Source: Aureibaculum algae (lineage in GTDB: Bacteria > Bacteroidota > Bacteroidia > Flavobacteriales > Flavobacteriaceae). Taken from it: DNA of 64,000 bases. The position numbers and the translations under genes are program-made. The notes below the pieces were generated by a model. The model searched no databases, was not told the origin of the DNA, and was given only the letters and a program-made list of their open reading frames with translations. Positions 1-7,738 of this stretch are shown in pieces (position 1 is the first letter of the stretch; every line of letters begins with the position of its first letter). The DNA lies in assembly GCF_006065315.1 (NCBI RefSeq), contig NZ_CP040749.1, positions 2,556,501 through 2,620,500 of the forward strand, written 5' to 3'.

Positions 1-1
1 T

Positions 2-418
2 ATTTTAAATTATCCAGATAGTTACATAGATATTATTTTGCTCGCAGGTTACAAATTACCAGATAACCGCATCACGTTAATGCACTTTAATGGACGTGAG
101 CAAATTAACAAACAACTTAACGATGACTTTATTTCAGCTAAGAAAAGTCTTGTACATCAACATAAAAAGAATATCAATAGTATAAGTATTCAATTATTTA
201 CGGGTGTAAATTCATACGCATTTAACAATTTCTTAATCAAGTTAAATGCAAATGATGCTATTGTACCAAAAGAAAAATCTCTTTGTTACCATGGTAAAAG
301 ATGGTTTGATCCTACAAAATACCTTAGAAAGAATGTAACTAACATTGTTGAAGTTCCTTATAAAGTTTCAACAGAACTACCACAACAAAAATTTTCATTA
401 ATAAACATTTTTAACTAG
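2..418 (+). CDS. C-terminal part of an unrecognised protein, cut by the window edge
   Basis: The reading frame is open from base 2 to a TAG stop at 416-418, so this is the last ~138 codons of a gene that begins outside the window. A TTG at 38 could be taken for a start, but nothing supports it. The fragment is basic and soluble-looking, with no membrane segment and no motif I recognise. It ends 37 bp before the SulP transporter on the same strand, so the two may be co-transcribed. I assign no function. Confidence 0.7.
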   Translation: MLNYPDSYIDIILLAGYKLPDNRITLMHFNGREQINKQLNDDFISAKKSLVHQHKKNINSISIQLFTGVNSYAFNNFLIKLNANDAIVPKEKSLCYHGKRWFDPTKYLRKNVTNIVEVPYKVSTELPQQKFSLINIFN

Positions 419-455
419 TAGCATTTATAAAATAGATTCAATAAAAAAAATAAAT

Positions 456-2138
456 ATGAAAAATTTTTCGACAAAATATTTAAAATCAGATATAAAATCA
501 GGATTAGTAGTTTTTTTAGTGGCCTTACCCTTGTGTTTGGGGATTGCATTGGCAAGTGGAGCCCCATTATTTGCGGGTATTATATCAGGTGTAGTAGCTG
601 GTATTGTAGTGGGTATGCTTAGTGATTCGCAACTGAGTGTTTCTGGTCCAGCAGCTGGGTTAACGGCTATAGTACTTGCAGCTATTGCAAGTTTAGGTTC
701 TTTTGAAGCCTTTTTACTTGCAGGTTTTTTAGCAGGTGCAATGCAAATCATTTTTGGCTTTTTAAAAGCAGGGGTATTGTCTAATTATTTACCATCTAAC
801 GTAATTGAAGGTATGTTAGCCGCTATCGGTATTATTATCATATTATCTCAATTACCACATGCTGTTGGTTTCGATGAAATGCATGAAGGTGACTATTTTT
901 ATATCAATGCAACAGGTGAGCATCAAATCTTTCAAACCCTAAGCAATATGGTTAATTATATACATCCAGGAGCTTTAATTGTCGTATTAGCCTCTTTAGC
1001 CATTTTAATAGCTTTTATGAAAGTACCCTTTTTAATGAAAATGAAATCTTTACCTGGGGCTTTGATAGCGGTTTTAGCAGGTATCGCAATCAACGAAGTT
1101 TTTAAATTAACAGGTTCTTCATTGGCAATTGGACAAGACCATTTGGTAAGTCTGCCAATACCGGAATCTATGAATCAATTTTGGAGTCAATTTAGTCTTC
1201 CTGATTTTTCACAAATAGGGAATTCTGAAATTTGGGTGGTGGCCATTACCATTGCTACTGTAGCAAGTATTGAAACTTTATTATGTATTGAAGCAGCTGA
1301 TAAAATGGATCCGTTAAAAAGATATACAAGAACAAATAGAGAATTAAAAGCACAAGGCATTGGAAATATGATAAGTTCTCTGATTGGAGGAATACCTATT
1401 ACTTCTGTAATTGTGAGAACCTCTGCCAATGTAGCGTCTGGTGGTAGAACTAAAATTGCTACCATTTCACATGGTGTCTTTTTAATGATAGCAGTGATTA
1501 CAATTCCATTCTTTCTAAATAAAATTCCGTTGGCATCATTAGCTGCTGTTCTATTAGTAGTAGGGTATAAGTTGGCGAGTCCTAGAATATTTGTACACAT
1601 GTGGAAAAATAGTAGAAAATTTCAATTTATACCGTTTGTAATCACAGTAGTTGCCATAGTGATGACCGATTTATTAGTAGGTGTTGGAATTGGTTTAGCG
1701 GTTAGTATTTACTTTATTTTACGTGGTAATGTAAAATTAGCTTACTTCTTTAAGAAAGATAAGCATACCGCAGGTGAAACTATTAATATGGAATTAGCAC
1801 AAGAAGTATCATTTTTAAATAAAGCGGCAATCAAACAAACTTTTGCACACTTACCAGAAAATAGTGAAGTAGTAATTGATGCTTCTAATACAATCTATAT
1901 AGACTATGATGTATTGCAATTGATAAAAGAATTTGCAAATGATGGTTCTAGAGATAAAAATATTTCTATACAACTTGTAGGGTTTCGAAAAGAATATAAG
2001 ATAGATAACTCAACAACGCATGTTACATCGGTTGTATCAGATAATGAGGGACCTGTTTCTCCAGACAAAGTTGTAAATGGAACCAAAGTTCCGTCTAATA
2101 TTTTAAAAGTTACAGAACTGGCTCTTTCAACAATATAG
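456..2138 (+). CDS. SulP family inorganic anion transporter
   Basis: This 560-residue inner-membrane carrier moves anions such as bicarbonate or sulfate. It opens with the SulP signature region (DIKSGLVVFLVALPLCLGIA) and continues through about ten to twelve hydrophobic segments up to residue ~430. The cytoplasmic C-terminal ~100 residues look like a STAS domain (VVIDASNTIYIDYDVL). In marine Flavobacteriaceae such genes are often annotated as bicarbonate transporters, but the substrate cannot be read from the sequence. The ATG at 456 lies in an A-rich context and gives the expected N-terminus. A long hairpin with a T-run follows the stop. Confidence 0.93.
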   Translation: MKNFSTKYLKSDIKSGLVVFLVALPLCLGIALASGAPLFAGIISGVVAGIVVGMLSDSQLSVSGPAAGLTAIVLAAIASLGSFEAFLLAGFLAGAMQIIFGFLKAGVLSNYLPSNVIEGMLAAIGIIIILSQLPHAVGFDEMHEGDYFYINATGEHQIFQTLSNMVNYIHPGALIVVLASLAILIAFMKVPFLMKMKSLPGALIAVLAGIAINEVFKLTGSSLAIGQDHLVSLPIPESMNQFWSQFSLPDFSQIGNSEIWVVAITIATVASIETLLCIEAADKMDPLKRYTRTNRELKAQGIGNMISSLIGGIPITSVIVRTSANVASGGRTKIATISHGVFLMIAVITIPFFLNKIPLASLAAVLLVVGYKLASPRIFVHMWKNSRKFQFIPFVITVVAIVMTDLLVGVGIGLAVSIYFILRGNVKLAYFFKKDKHTAGETINMELAQEVSFLNKAAIKQTFAHLPENSEVVIDASNTIYIDYDVLQLIKEFANDGSRDKNISIQLVGFRKEYKIDNSTTHVTSVVSDNEGPVSPDKVVNGTKVPSNILKVTELALSTI

Positions 2139-2161
2139 TGGTTAGTAATTATTGTTAATTT

Positions 2162-2216
2162 AAGTACTTTTGTTATTTTGAAAATGCACTTTCAATGTAT
2201 TCAAAAGTACTTTTTT
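2162..2216 (+). terminator. Two-tier hairpin terminator after the SulP gene
   Basis: An outer stem AAGTACTTTTG (2162-2172) pairs with CAAAAGTACTT (2202-2212). An inner stem TTGAAA (2178-2183) pairs with TTTCAA (2190-2195). Six T residues follow. The position 24 bp after the stop fits a rho-independent terminator. Confidence 0.75.
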
Positions 2217-2257
2217 GATTTTATAAACAATTACAATTTAACTCCTGTTTAGCTGTT

Positions 2258-2476
2258 TTAATCTGGTAATGTTTCTATATAAAAACCATTTAACTGAACC
2301 AAATCGATAATTTCATTTTCTGATAGATTATCAGTAGCTTCAATTCTAAGCACGTTATCAATATCTTCCAAATCAATAGACCATTGTAAAATATCTGAAT
2401 GATTTTTAAATAATGGTTTTATAGATTTAACCTTTTTCCTTGATTTTATATCCGTTTTAAATATGAGTAGTTCCAT
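2258..2476 (-). CDS. Small HMA-like (ferredoxin-fold) protein without metal cysteines
   Basis: This is a 72-residue protein. Its pattern resembles the heavy-metal-associated beta-alpha-beta-beta-alpha-beta fold (LLIFKTDI, IDNVLRIEATD, GFYIETLPD), but it lacks the CxxC of copper chaperones. It is the last gene of a reverse-strand group with a membrane protein (12 bp upstream) and an ECF sigma factor, so all three are probably co-transcribed. Proteins of this size next to ECF sigma factors recur in flavobacteria. The fold assignment is inference and no role is known to me. Confidence 0.7.
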   Translation of the reverse strand: MELLIFKTDIKSRKKVKSIKPLFKNHSDILQWSIDLEDIDNVLRIEATDNLSENEIIDLVQLNGFYIETLPD

Positions 2477-2488
2477 AAAAAATTAAAA

Positions 2489-2899
2489 TTATTCAGTTTC
2501 TGATGGGTTTTCTTCTGTTTGTGTCATTTGTCTATCAATAAATTCTTGATAGAATTTATCACCTTCTTCTTTCCAAAATTTATCGTAATGTTTCCATTTA
2601 GAAAAATCGGTTTTAGAATCTTTTTTACATTCATTTTTTGAATGCTTAGATGATTTACTGCTGCCTCCGGTTCCACATCCACCAATAAGAATTTTAAGTA
2701 AAATAAATAACCCTATAGCTTGCCAATAGTTGAGTAGAGGCAGACCAAAAATCAGTGGCATTAACCAATTCCATAACCACATGATTACAAAACCAAATAA
2801 TATAGCCAGCCCTGTAATGGCAATAGCACCAAAAATGATTATTCCAACAATCTCTAAGGGTGATTTTTTTCTAAATTTATGAGTGAAAAAATTTTTCAT
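2489..2899 (-). CDS. Small membrane protein of the ECF sigma operon
   Basis: The 136-residue protein has a basic N-terminus and two hydrophobic segments (about residues 15-42 and 50-72). A Gly/Cys/Ser-rich linker (GGCGTGGSSKSS) follows, then a hydrophilic, charged tail rich in Trp, Lys and Glu. It starts 11 bp after the sigma-factor stop. It could act as an anti-sigma-like partner, but it shows none of the standard anti-sigma domains (no RskA or zinc-binding anti-sigma motif), so that is only a contextual guess. Confidence 0.7.
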   Translation of the reverse strand: MKNFFTHKFRKKSPLEIVGIIIFGAIAITGLAILFGFVIMWLWNWLMPLIFGLPLLNYWQAIGLFILLKILIGGCGTGGSSKSSKHSKNECKKDSKTDFSKWKHYDKFWKEEGDKFYQEFIDRQMTQTEENPSETE

Positions 2900-2910
2900 G
2901 ATTTCTATAT

Positions 2911-3444
2911 TTAATAATTGTTAATTTTTATTTCTATTTTTTTATATAAAATTCCAATGGCTCTATGTCTTCTAGACATTAATGTACCTTCTGGAATGCC
3001 CGTTTCATTTGAAATCTCTTTATATGTATAACCTTCATAATCTACAGCAACAATAATATCTTTATATGCAGGTTTTAATTGTTGAATACATTCTTTTAAT
3101 AACATTATCATTTTGTCTGAAGAATAGTCTGCAGCAGATGGATTTAATTCTTCCGCTAATTCTAGTAAATTGTTATCTATAGTAACCGAATTTGAAGGTT
3201 TAGAAGTACGTAATACATCTATTATCTTATTTCTTATTGATCTATAAACAAAACCTGCTACATTGTTAATAGGAGCATATCTATCTGCCCCAGAAAATAA
3301 CTTTAGAGCTACATCTTGAATAATATCTTCGGCATCTCTATTGGCAGTGTCACTTATTTTGGTGTTCACATACCTCTTAAGAGATAGGTATTCTCTTCCG
3401 AAAAAATCTTTAAGTTTTTTGTTATTTTCTGATTCCAAATTCAT
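2911..3444 (-). CDS. ECF-type RNA polymerase sigma-70 factor
   Basis: This 177-residue protein has the two-domain layout of extracytoplasmic-function sigma factors. Region 2, about residues 15-85, contains AEDIIQDVALKLFS. Region 4, about residues 120-172, contains a helix-turn-helix reading YKEISNETGIPEGTLMSRR. It directs RNA polymerase to a small gene set, often in response to envelope stress. It is first in an operon with the two small genes downstream. I see no TAnnTTTG box upstream, so it may be autoregulated from a promoter of its own class. Confidence 0.92.
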   Translation of the reverse strand: MNLESENNKKLKDFFGREYLSLKRYVNTKISDTANRDAEDIIQDVALKLFSGADRYAPINNVAGFVYRSIRNKIIDVLRTSKPSNSVTIDNNLLELAEELNPSAADYSSDKMIMLLKECIQQLKPAYKDIIVAVDYEGYTYKEISNETGIPEGTLMSRRHRAIGILYKKIEIKINNY

Positions 3445-3558
3445 TTAAAAAACCATTTTGAAGGTTCTTTGATAGTAAAGACGACACTTTATTAATCTAT
3501 TGCATTATTTGGCAATATTATTTGTAAAAAAGTATGAATAGGATGTTAGAATGTTTTT

Positions 3559-4194
3559 CTAACGTTGTCTATGAGAACCGTCACAATTGGGCATTCGTTT
3601 AGAAAGTCCACAAGTACAATCATTCAATCCCTTTCCTTCTAAAACTCTATTTATAGTTTTTTCTATTCTAGAAATACGTGTTTTTGATTGTTTGGGTTGT
3701 GAAAAATGTAAAAGATAACCTCTTTGCCTACCGTGTGATAGTTGGTTAAAGGCCTTTTTAAAATTCGAATCTTCTTCAAATTTTTTGTTTAATTCTTCTG
3801 GTACATCAAAATCTGAAGTCTTTTTTCTATTTATTTTAAGTCCTGACTTTTCAATTACAATCGCTTCAAGAATATAGGCTTTGAGAACAGCTTCCTGTTT
3901 TTCAATTTCTGTTATATTTGTAAATCGAATTTGTCTTGCAGATTGGGTATTCTCTGTTTGCTGAATCAATATATTTACAGGGTCTTTTAATAAAGCTCCT
4001 TTATTAAAAAGAAGTGCACAATATTCTTTAAATCCATGGATTAATAAAACATTTTTCCCATTAATTGTATAACACGGATGCATCCATTTAAAATCTTCTG
4101 TTAATCCGCAATCGAGAATTATTTCACGAAGTTTCGTCAGTTCCTCTTTCCATTGGTCAAGATTATTTAAATAGACATCAACTTTTTCATTCAT
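3559..4194 (-). CDS. YdeI/DUF1801-like protein with a C-terminal CDGSH iron-sulfur motif
   Basis: The 211-residue protein has three parts. Residues ~15-115 resemble DUF1801 (KWMHPCYTINGKNVLLIHGF). Residues ~135-190 resemble the YdeI/OmpD-associated C-terminal domain (SHGRQRGYLLHFSQPKQSKT). The last 19 residues match the CDGSH 2Fe-2S pattern C-x-C-x2-S-x3-P-x-C-D-G-S-H, with C193, C195, C204 and H208 as predicted ligands. The tail suggests a redox-active or iron-sensing cytosolic protein. The function of the parent family is unclear. The gene stands alone on the reverse strand. Confidence 0.82.
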   Translation of the reverse strand: MNEKVDVYLNNLDQWKEELTKLREIILDCGLTEDFKWMHPCYTINGKNVLLIHGFKEYCALLFNKGALLKDPVNILIQQTENTQSARQIRFTNITEIEKQEAVLKAYILEAIVIEKSGLKINRKKTSDFDVPEELNKKFEEDSNFKKAFNQLSHGRQRGYLLHFSQPKQSKTRISRIEKTINRVLEGKGLNDCTCGLSKRMPNCDGSHRQR

Positions 4195-4311
4195 GAGTAA
4201 TTTATATTTAATAAATATAGCAAAAAGAATGGAACTAAATTTATAATAAATCTTATAATATGAGTGTAAGCTGTTGGAATTCTTTGAGATATGCTTTAAT
4301 GAAAGTTTTTA

Positions 4312-5028
4312 TTATTCAATAACCTCAATCTCCGTAAAAACATCTTCCAAGGGCCATTCATCTCTACCTGTTTTTTGTTTCGCAATTTTATTCAATACAT
4401 TAAACCCACTAATAACTTCACCAAAAACGGTATGTTCTCCATCAATATGATGGGCACCATTTTTAGCCTGGATAAAATAAAACTCAAACGGATTCGATTT
4501 TTTACTAATGTTATTTTCCCATTCTCTAGCGGCAGCTAAGGCTCCAAATTTATGCTGATGGTTTTTTCTGAACTCAGGCGGAATCGTGTAGTTTTCGTAT
4601 TTATTTTTTATTTTTAAGGTTGAATTGTTTTCTGAATTACCACCTTGCACTATAAAACCAGGCACCACCCTATGAAAACAGGTCGTATTAAAATATCCTG
4701 CATTTACTAAAAACAAAAAACTAGCCCGGTGCAATGGAGTATCATCGTACAATTGAACAATCATATCTCCCAAACGGGTTTTAACACGTAATTTATTTTC
4801 TTTATGCTCTTTGCCATAGGCAATTAAGAAATCTATGGCATTATCATGGGTAATAGAGTCCCATGGTTTAGGGGCTACAATTTCAACTTCTTTAGGTTGC
4901 ACTTGTTCTATTTTTTCAACAGCCTTCGGCTTGCTATTTTTGGTTGGCGTTTCTTTTTTACAATTTATAATGCTAAAAGCAATACAAATAAGAATAAGTA
5001 AATGTAAGATTCTTCCTTTCATGTCCAT
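4312..5028 (-). CDS. Cyclophilin-type peptidyl-prolyl isomerase, lipoprotein
   Basis: This enzyme catalyses cis-trans isomerisation of Xaa-Pro bonds in envelope proteins. The N-terminus is a lipoprotein signal (LLILICIAFSIINC, Cys23), followed by a Lys/Glu/Pro-rich linker. The cyclophilin domain covers residues ~80-238 and shows FHRVVPGFIVQGG, HKFGALAAAR, FYFIQA and HTVFGEVISG, so the core catalytic Arg and Gln motifs are present. Two in-frame ATGs (5028, 5022) are possible, and the second gives a more typical signal peptide. It diverges from the TlpA-like operon. Confidence 0.93.
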   Translation of the reverse strand: MDMKGRILHLLILICIAFSIINCKKETPTKNSKPKAVEKIEQVQPKEVEIVAPKPWDSITHDNAIDFLIAYGKEHKENKLRVKTRLGDMIVQLYDDTPLHRASFLFLVNAGYFNTTCFHRVVPGFIVQGGNSENNSTLKIKNKYENYTIPPEFRKNHQHKFGALAAAREWENNISKKSNPFEFYFIQAKNGAHHIDGEHTVFGEVISGFNVLNKIAKQKTGRDEWPLEDVFTEIEVIE

Positions 5029-5041
5029 TGTTAATCTCTTA

Positions 5042-5049
5042 CAAATATA
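5042..5049 (-). promoter_or_regulatory. Bacteroidota -7 box (TATATTTG) for the cyclophilin gene
   Basis: The reverse strand reads TATATTTG, matching TAnnTTTG, 14 bp upstream of the start codon. I could not find a clear -33 TTG at 19 bp. Confidence 0.5.
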
Positions 5050-5071
5050 AATGTATTCAAGTAAATCTTTG

Positions 5072-5079
5072 TAAATTTG
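5072..5079 (+). promoter_or_regulatory. Bacteroidota -7 box (TAAATTTG) for the TlpA-like operon
   Basis: TAAATTTG matches TAnnTTTG and ends 18 bp before the ATG at 5098, giving a predicted leader of about 12 nt. The -33 element is weak. Confidence 0.5.
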
Positions 5080-5097
5080 ATTCTTATATATTTATGA

Positions 5098-5559
5098 ATG
5101 TCGTTAAAACACACTATTTTCGGTATCTTTTTTATAATAATTATAGGTTGTGTTACTAAAACTGAATCTGCAGCCGACTTTAAAGATCTTGAAGGTAATT
5201 CCGTATTACTATCTGATTTTAAAGGGAAAAGGATTTTGATGAATTTTTGGGCTACTTGGTGTGTTCCTTGCATTGAAGAAATGCCATCCATGGCTGAGAC
5301 TCAAGAATTGTTGGCATCAGAAAATTATATTTTCTTATTTGCCACTACAGATGAATTAAGTAAAATTGATAAGTTTAAAGAAAAGCATCAATTTCCTTTT
5401 CAGTATTTACGCTATCAGTCTTCATTAGATAAATTAAACATTCATGCATTACCAGCAACTTTTATTTATAATACAAAAGGAGCACTGGTAAAACGATTTG
5501 ATGGAGCACAAGAATGGAATTCTGTCGAAATGATGAAACAATTAAAAAGCATAGAATGA
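5098..5559 (+). CDS. TlpA/ResA-like thioredoxin-fold lipoprotein
   Basis: The 153-residue protein is predicted to be a lipoprotein (FFIIIIGC, Cys18) facing the periplasm. The thioredoxin domain has the active site WCVPC (Cys55, Cys58) and a cis-proline loop (HALPATFIYN). Such proteins reduce or shuffle disulfides in exported partners, for example in cytochrome c maturation. Its stop overlaps the start of the next gene (ATGA), so the two are translationally coupled. That neighbour is an exported, Cys-rich propeller and a reasonable candidate substrate. Confidence 0.9.
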   Translation: MSLKHTIFGIFFIIIIGCVTKTESAADFKDLEGNSVLLSDFKGKRILMNFWATWCVPCIEEMPSMAETQELLASENYIFLFATTDELSKIDKFKEKHQFPFQYLRYQSSLDKLNIHALPATFIYNTKGALVKRFDGAQEWNSVEMMKQLKSIE

Positions 5560-6776
5560 AAAGAATTATTATTGTTTATCTAACTATTGTAAGTATATTT
5601 ATTTCTTGTAAAAAGGATAAAACGGACATTGTAATAAAAGACGTCTCTATTGTTTTACCTGAAAACAGTAAACATCCATTTCTAATTGCTAATGGTGATG
5701 AATTATTACTTTCATATACCCATCAAATAAACGATTCATTAGCTTCTGTAAATTATGCGGAATTTATTGATGGAAAATGGACAAGTCCAATAAAAATAAC
5801 TGAAGAATATAACTTATTTGTTAATTGGGCTGATTTTCCTGCCATAGCGAAAAACAATGATAACATACTTATTCACTATTTAAAAAAATCAGCACCAGCG
5901 ACCTATGCGTACGATGTTCATTTAATGGTTTCAAGCACTAATGGTGATACGTTTGGCAATGATTTTTTACTACATAATGACAATACTGCCACGGAACATG
6001 GTTTTGTAACCCTTTTACCCTATAAAGATAATTTCTTTACCACTTGGCTAGATGGCAGAAATACAAGTGGTGGAGAACATGGCAAGGAGCATGAGAGTAA
6101 TGGAGCCATGAATATAAGAGCAGCTACGGTAATGTCTACAGGAGATGTTATTGATGGTTTTTTATTAGATGCTAAAACATGTGAATGTTGCCAAACAAGT
6201 GCGGCAATTACAAATAATGGACCCATTGTAGTGTATAGAGATCGGTCAGATGACGAAGTAAGAGATATTTCAATTTCCAGATTTGTAGATGGTAGTTGGA
6301 CAATTCCTAAAACCATCCATAATGATAATTGGGCTATAAAAGGTTGTCCTGTTAATGGACCTAAAGCCGCTGCAATTGATTCTACATTAGTAGTTTCTTG
6401 GTTTACCGCCGCCAATTCTGTACCTAAAGTAAATTTAATTTTTTCTAGTAATAACGGTCGTGATTTTGATATCCCCATTCAGATTGATAATGGTAACCCT
6501 ATTGGTAGAGTAGATGTAGCCTTATTAGATAAAGATAATGCATTGGTAAGTTGGATGGAATCGACAAAGGATGAAGCTGAGATTAAAATACTAAAAGTTC
6601 ATAAAGACGGAACAAAATCTAAACCCATAACGATAGCAAGCCTATCGGCTGCAAGAGCTAGTGGTTTTCCTCAATTAGAATTGGTTTATGGTACTATTTA
6701 TGTAGCTTGGACTGACCTAAATGGAGAAACTACTTCTATTAAAATAAAAAGTATTGATTCAACTATTTTTATTTAG
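5556..6776 (+). CDS. Sialidase-like beta-propeller lipoprotein with a CECC motif
   Basis: The start at 5556 overlaps the previous stop (ATGA) and gives a clean lipoprotein signal (IVSIFISC, then KKDK). The longer open frame to 5514 would remove it. About 406 residues with repeated Asp-box-like blades (SSTNGDTF, SSNNGRDF) suggest a six-bladed propeller like exo-sialidases. A CECC motif (residues 209-212) and an isolated GCPVNGP (Cys264) are unusual and may form disulfides or bind a metal. Sialidase catalytic residues are not evident, so I do not call it a sialidase. It is coupled to a thioredoxin-like gene. Confidence 0.8.
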   Translation: MKRIIIVYLTIVSIFISCKKDKTDIVIKDVSIVLPENSKHPFLIANGDELLLSYTHQINDSLASVNYAEFIDGKWTSPIKITEEYNLFVNWADFPAIAKNNDNILIHYLKKSAPATYAYDVHLMVSSTNGDTFGNDFLLHNDNTATEHGFVTLLPYKDNFFTTWLDGRNTSGGEHGKEHESNGAMNIRAATVMSTGDVIDGFLLDAKTCECCQTSAAITNNGPIVVYRDRSDDEVRDISISRFVDGSWTIPKTIHNDNWAIKGCPVNGPKAAAIDSTLVVSWFTAANSVPKVNLIFSSNNGRDFDIPIQIDNGNPIGRVDVALLDKDNALVSWMESTKDEAEIKILKVHKDGTKSKPITIASLSAARASGFPQLELVYGTIYVAWTDLNGETTSIKIKSIDSTIFI

Positions 6777-6794
6777 TAAATTGCGGCATATATT

Positions 6795-7322
6795 ATGGTA
6801 GAAGAACAAGTAATTTTAGTTAATGAAAAGGATGAGCAAATTGGCACTATGGCCAAGATGGAGGCTCATGAAAAAGCTTTGTTACACAGAGCGTTTTCAG
6901 TATTTATATTTAATGATAATGATGAGTTATTATTGCAACAACGTGCTGCCAGTAAATACCATTCACCATTGTTGTGGACAAACACTTGTTGTAGCCATCA
7001 ACGCGTAGGTGAAACAAATATTAAGGCGGGTAAACGTCGTTTATTTGAAGAAATGGGCTTCGTAACTGAATTAAAGGATGTGTTGTCTTTTATTTATAAA
7101 GCACCATTTGATAATGGCTTGACAGAACACGAACTTGATCATGTTTTGGTTGGTAGTTTTAATGACAATCCCAACATTAATTCAGAAGAAGTGGAAGCTT
7201 TTAAATGGATGACATTGGAGGAAGTGAAATCAGATATGCAAAAACAGCCTGAACTATATACGGAATGGTTTAAAATTATTTTTGATAGGTTTTATACACA
7301 TATTAATAAAGCAAAAGTATGA
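6795..7322 (+). CDS. idi: Isopentenyl-diphosphate delta-isomerase, type I
   Basis: This enzyme interconverts isopentenyl and dimethylallyl diphosphate for quinone, carotenoid and undecaprenyl synthesis. The 175-residue Nudix-fold protein has the family's catalytic cysteine motif (TNTCCSHQR) and acidic metal/catalytic segment (EHELDHVLVG), plus the Nudix-like stretch AGKRRLFEEMG. The length is normal. It begins 18 bp after the propeller gene and overlaps the QueD-family gene by 4 bp, so it sits inside an operon with no obvious pathway link. Confidence 0.95.
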   Translation: MVEEQVILVNEKDEQIGTMAKMEAHEKALLHRAFSVFIFNDNDELLLQQRAASKYHSPLLWTNTCCSHQRVGETNIKAGKRRLFEEMGFVTELKDVLSFIYKAPFDNGLTEHELDHVLVGSFNDNPNINSEEVEAFKWMTLEEVKSDMQKQPELYTEWFKIIFDRFYTHINKAKV

Positions 7323-7738
7323 AGGTAACTGTAAATAGAAAGGCCCATTTTAATGCCGCACATCGGTTATTCAAACCAGATTGGTCTGATGAAAAGAATT
7401 TAGAAGTTTTTGGGTTATGTAGTAATCCCAATTACCATGGACATAATTATGATTTAACAGTTGCTGTTACGGGTGAAATTGATCCTGATACTGGTTTTGT
7501 AATGGATATGAAAGTGTTAAAAGATTTAATTAAAACAGAAATTGAAGACACTTTTGATCATAAAAATTTAAATAAAGAAGTTGTTGAGTTTAATGATATT
7601 GATGGACTAAACCCAACTGCAGAAAATATAGTGGTTGTTATTTGGAATAAATTACGTGCACATATCAATAAGAATCATGAGCTTTCGGTTACGTTGTACG
7701 AAACACCGAGAAATTTTGTAAATTATAGTGGTAATTAA
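7319..7738 (+). CDS. queD: 6-carboxytetrahydropterin synthase / 6-pyruvoyltetrahydropterin synthase family
   Basis: The 139-residue protein has the family's zinc histidines H15, H40 and H42 (FNAAHR, NPNYHGHNYDL) and the catalytic Cys34 (GLCSNP). The conserved LYETPRN is at the C-terminus. In bacteria it normally turns dihydroneopterin triphosphate into the queuosine precursor CPH4. A pterin-synthase role is the alternative, because no other queuosine genes are in view. The start overlaps the idi stop (ATGA). It converges with the acetyltransferase gene, overlapping it by 4 bp. Confidence 0.9.
   Translation: MKVTVNRKAHFNAAHRLFKPDWSDEKNLEVFGLCSNPNYHGHNYDLTVAVTGEIDPDTGFVMDMKVLKDLIKTEIEDTFDHKNLNKEVVEFNDIDGLNPTAENIVVVIWNKLRAHINKNHELSVTLYETPRNFVNYSGN

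Noticed and set aside
3545..3563. GTTAGAA/TTCTAAC hairpin at the end of the CDGSH-tail gene
   Set aside because: It overlaps the stop codon and has no T-run on the reverse strand, so it is not convincing as a terminator.
5556..6776. Calling the beta-propeller a true exo-sialidase
   Set aside because: Asp-box blades are present, but I cannot see the catalytic Arg triad, Tyr and Asp pattern. The CECC motif points elsewhere.
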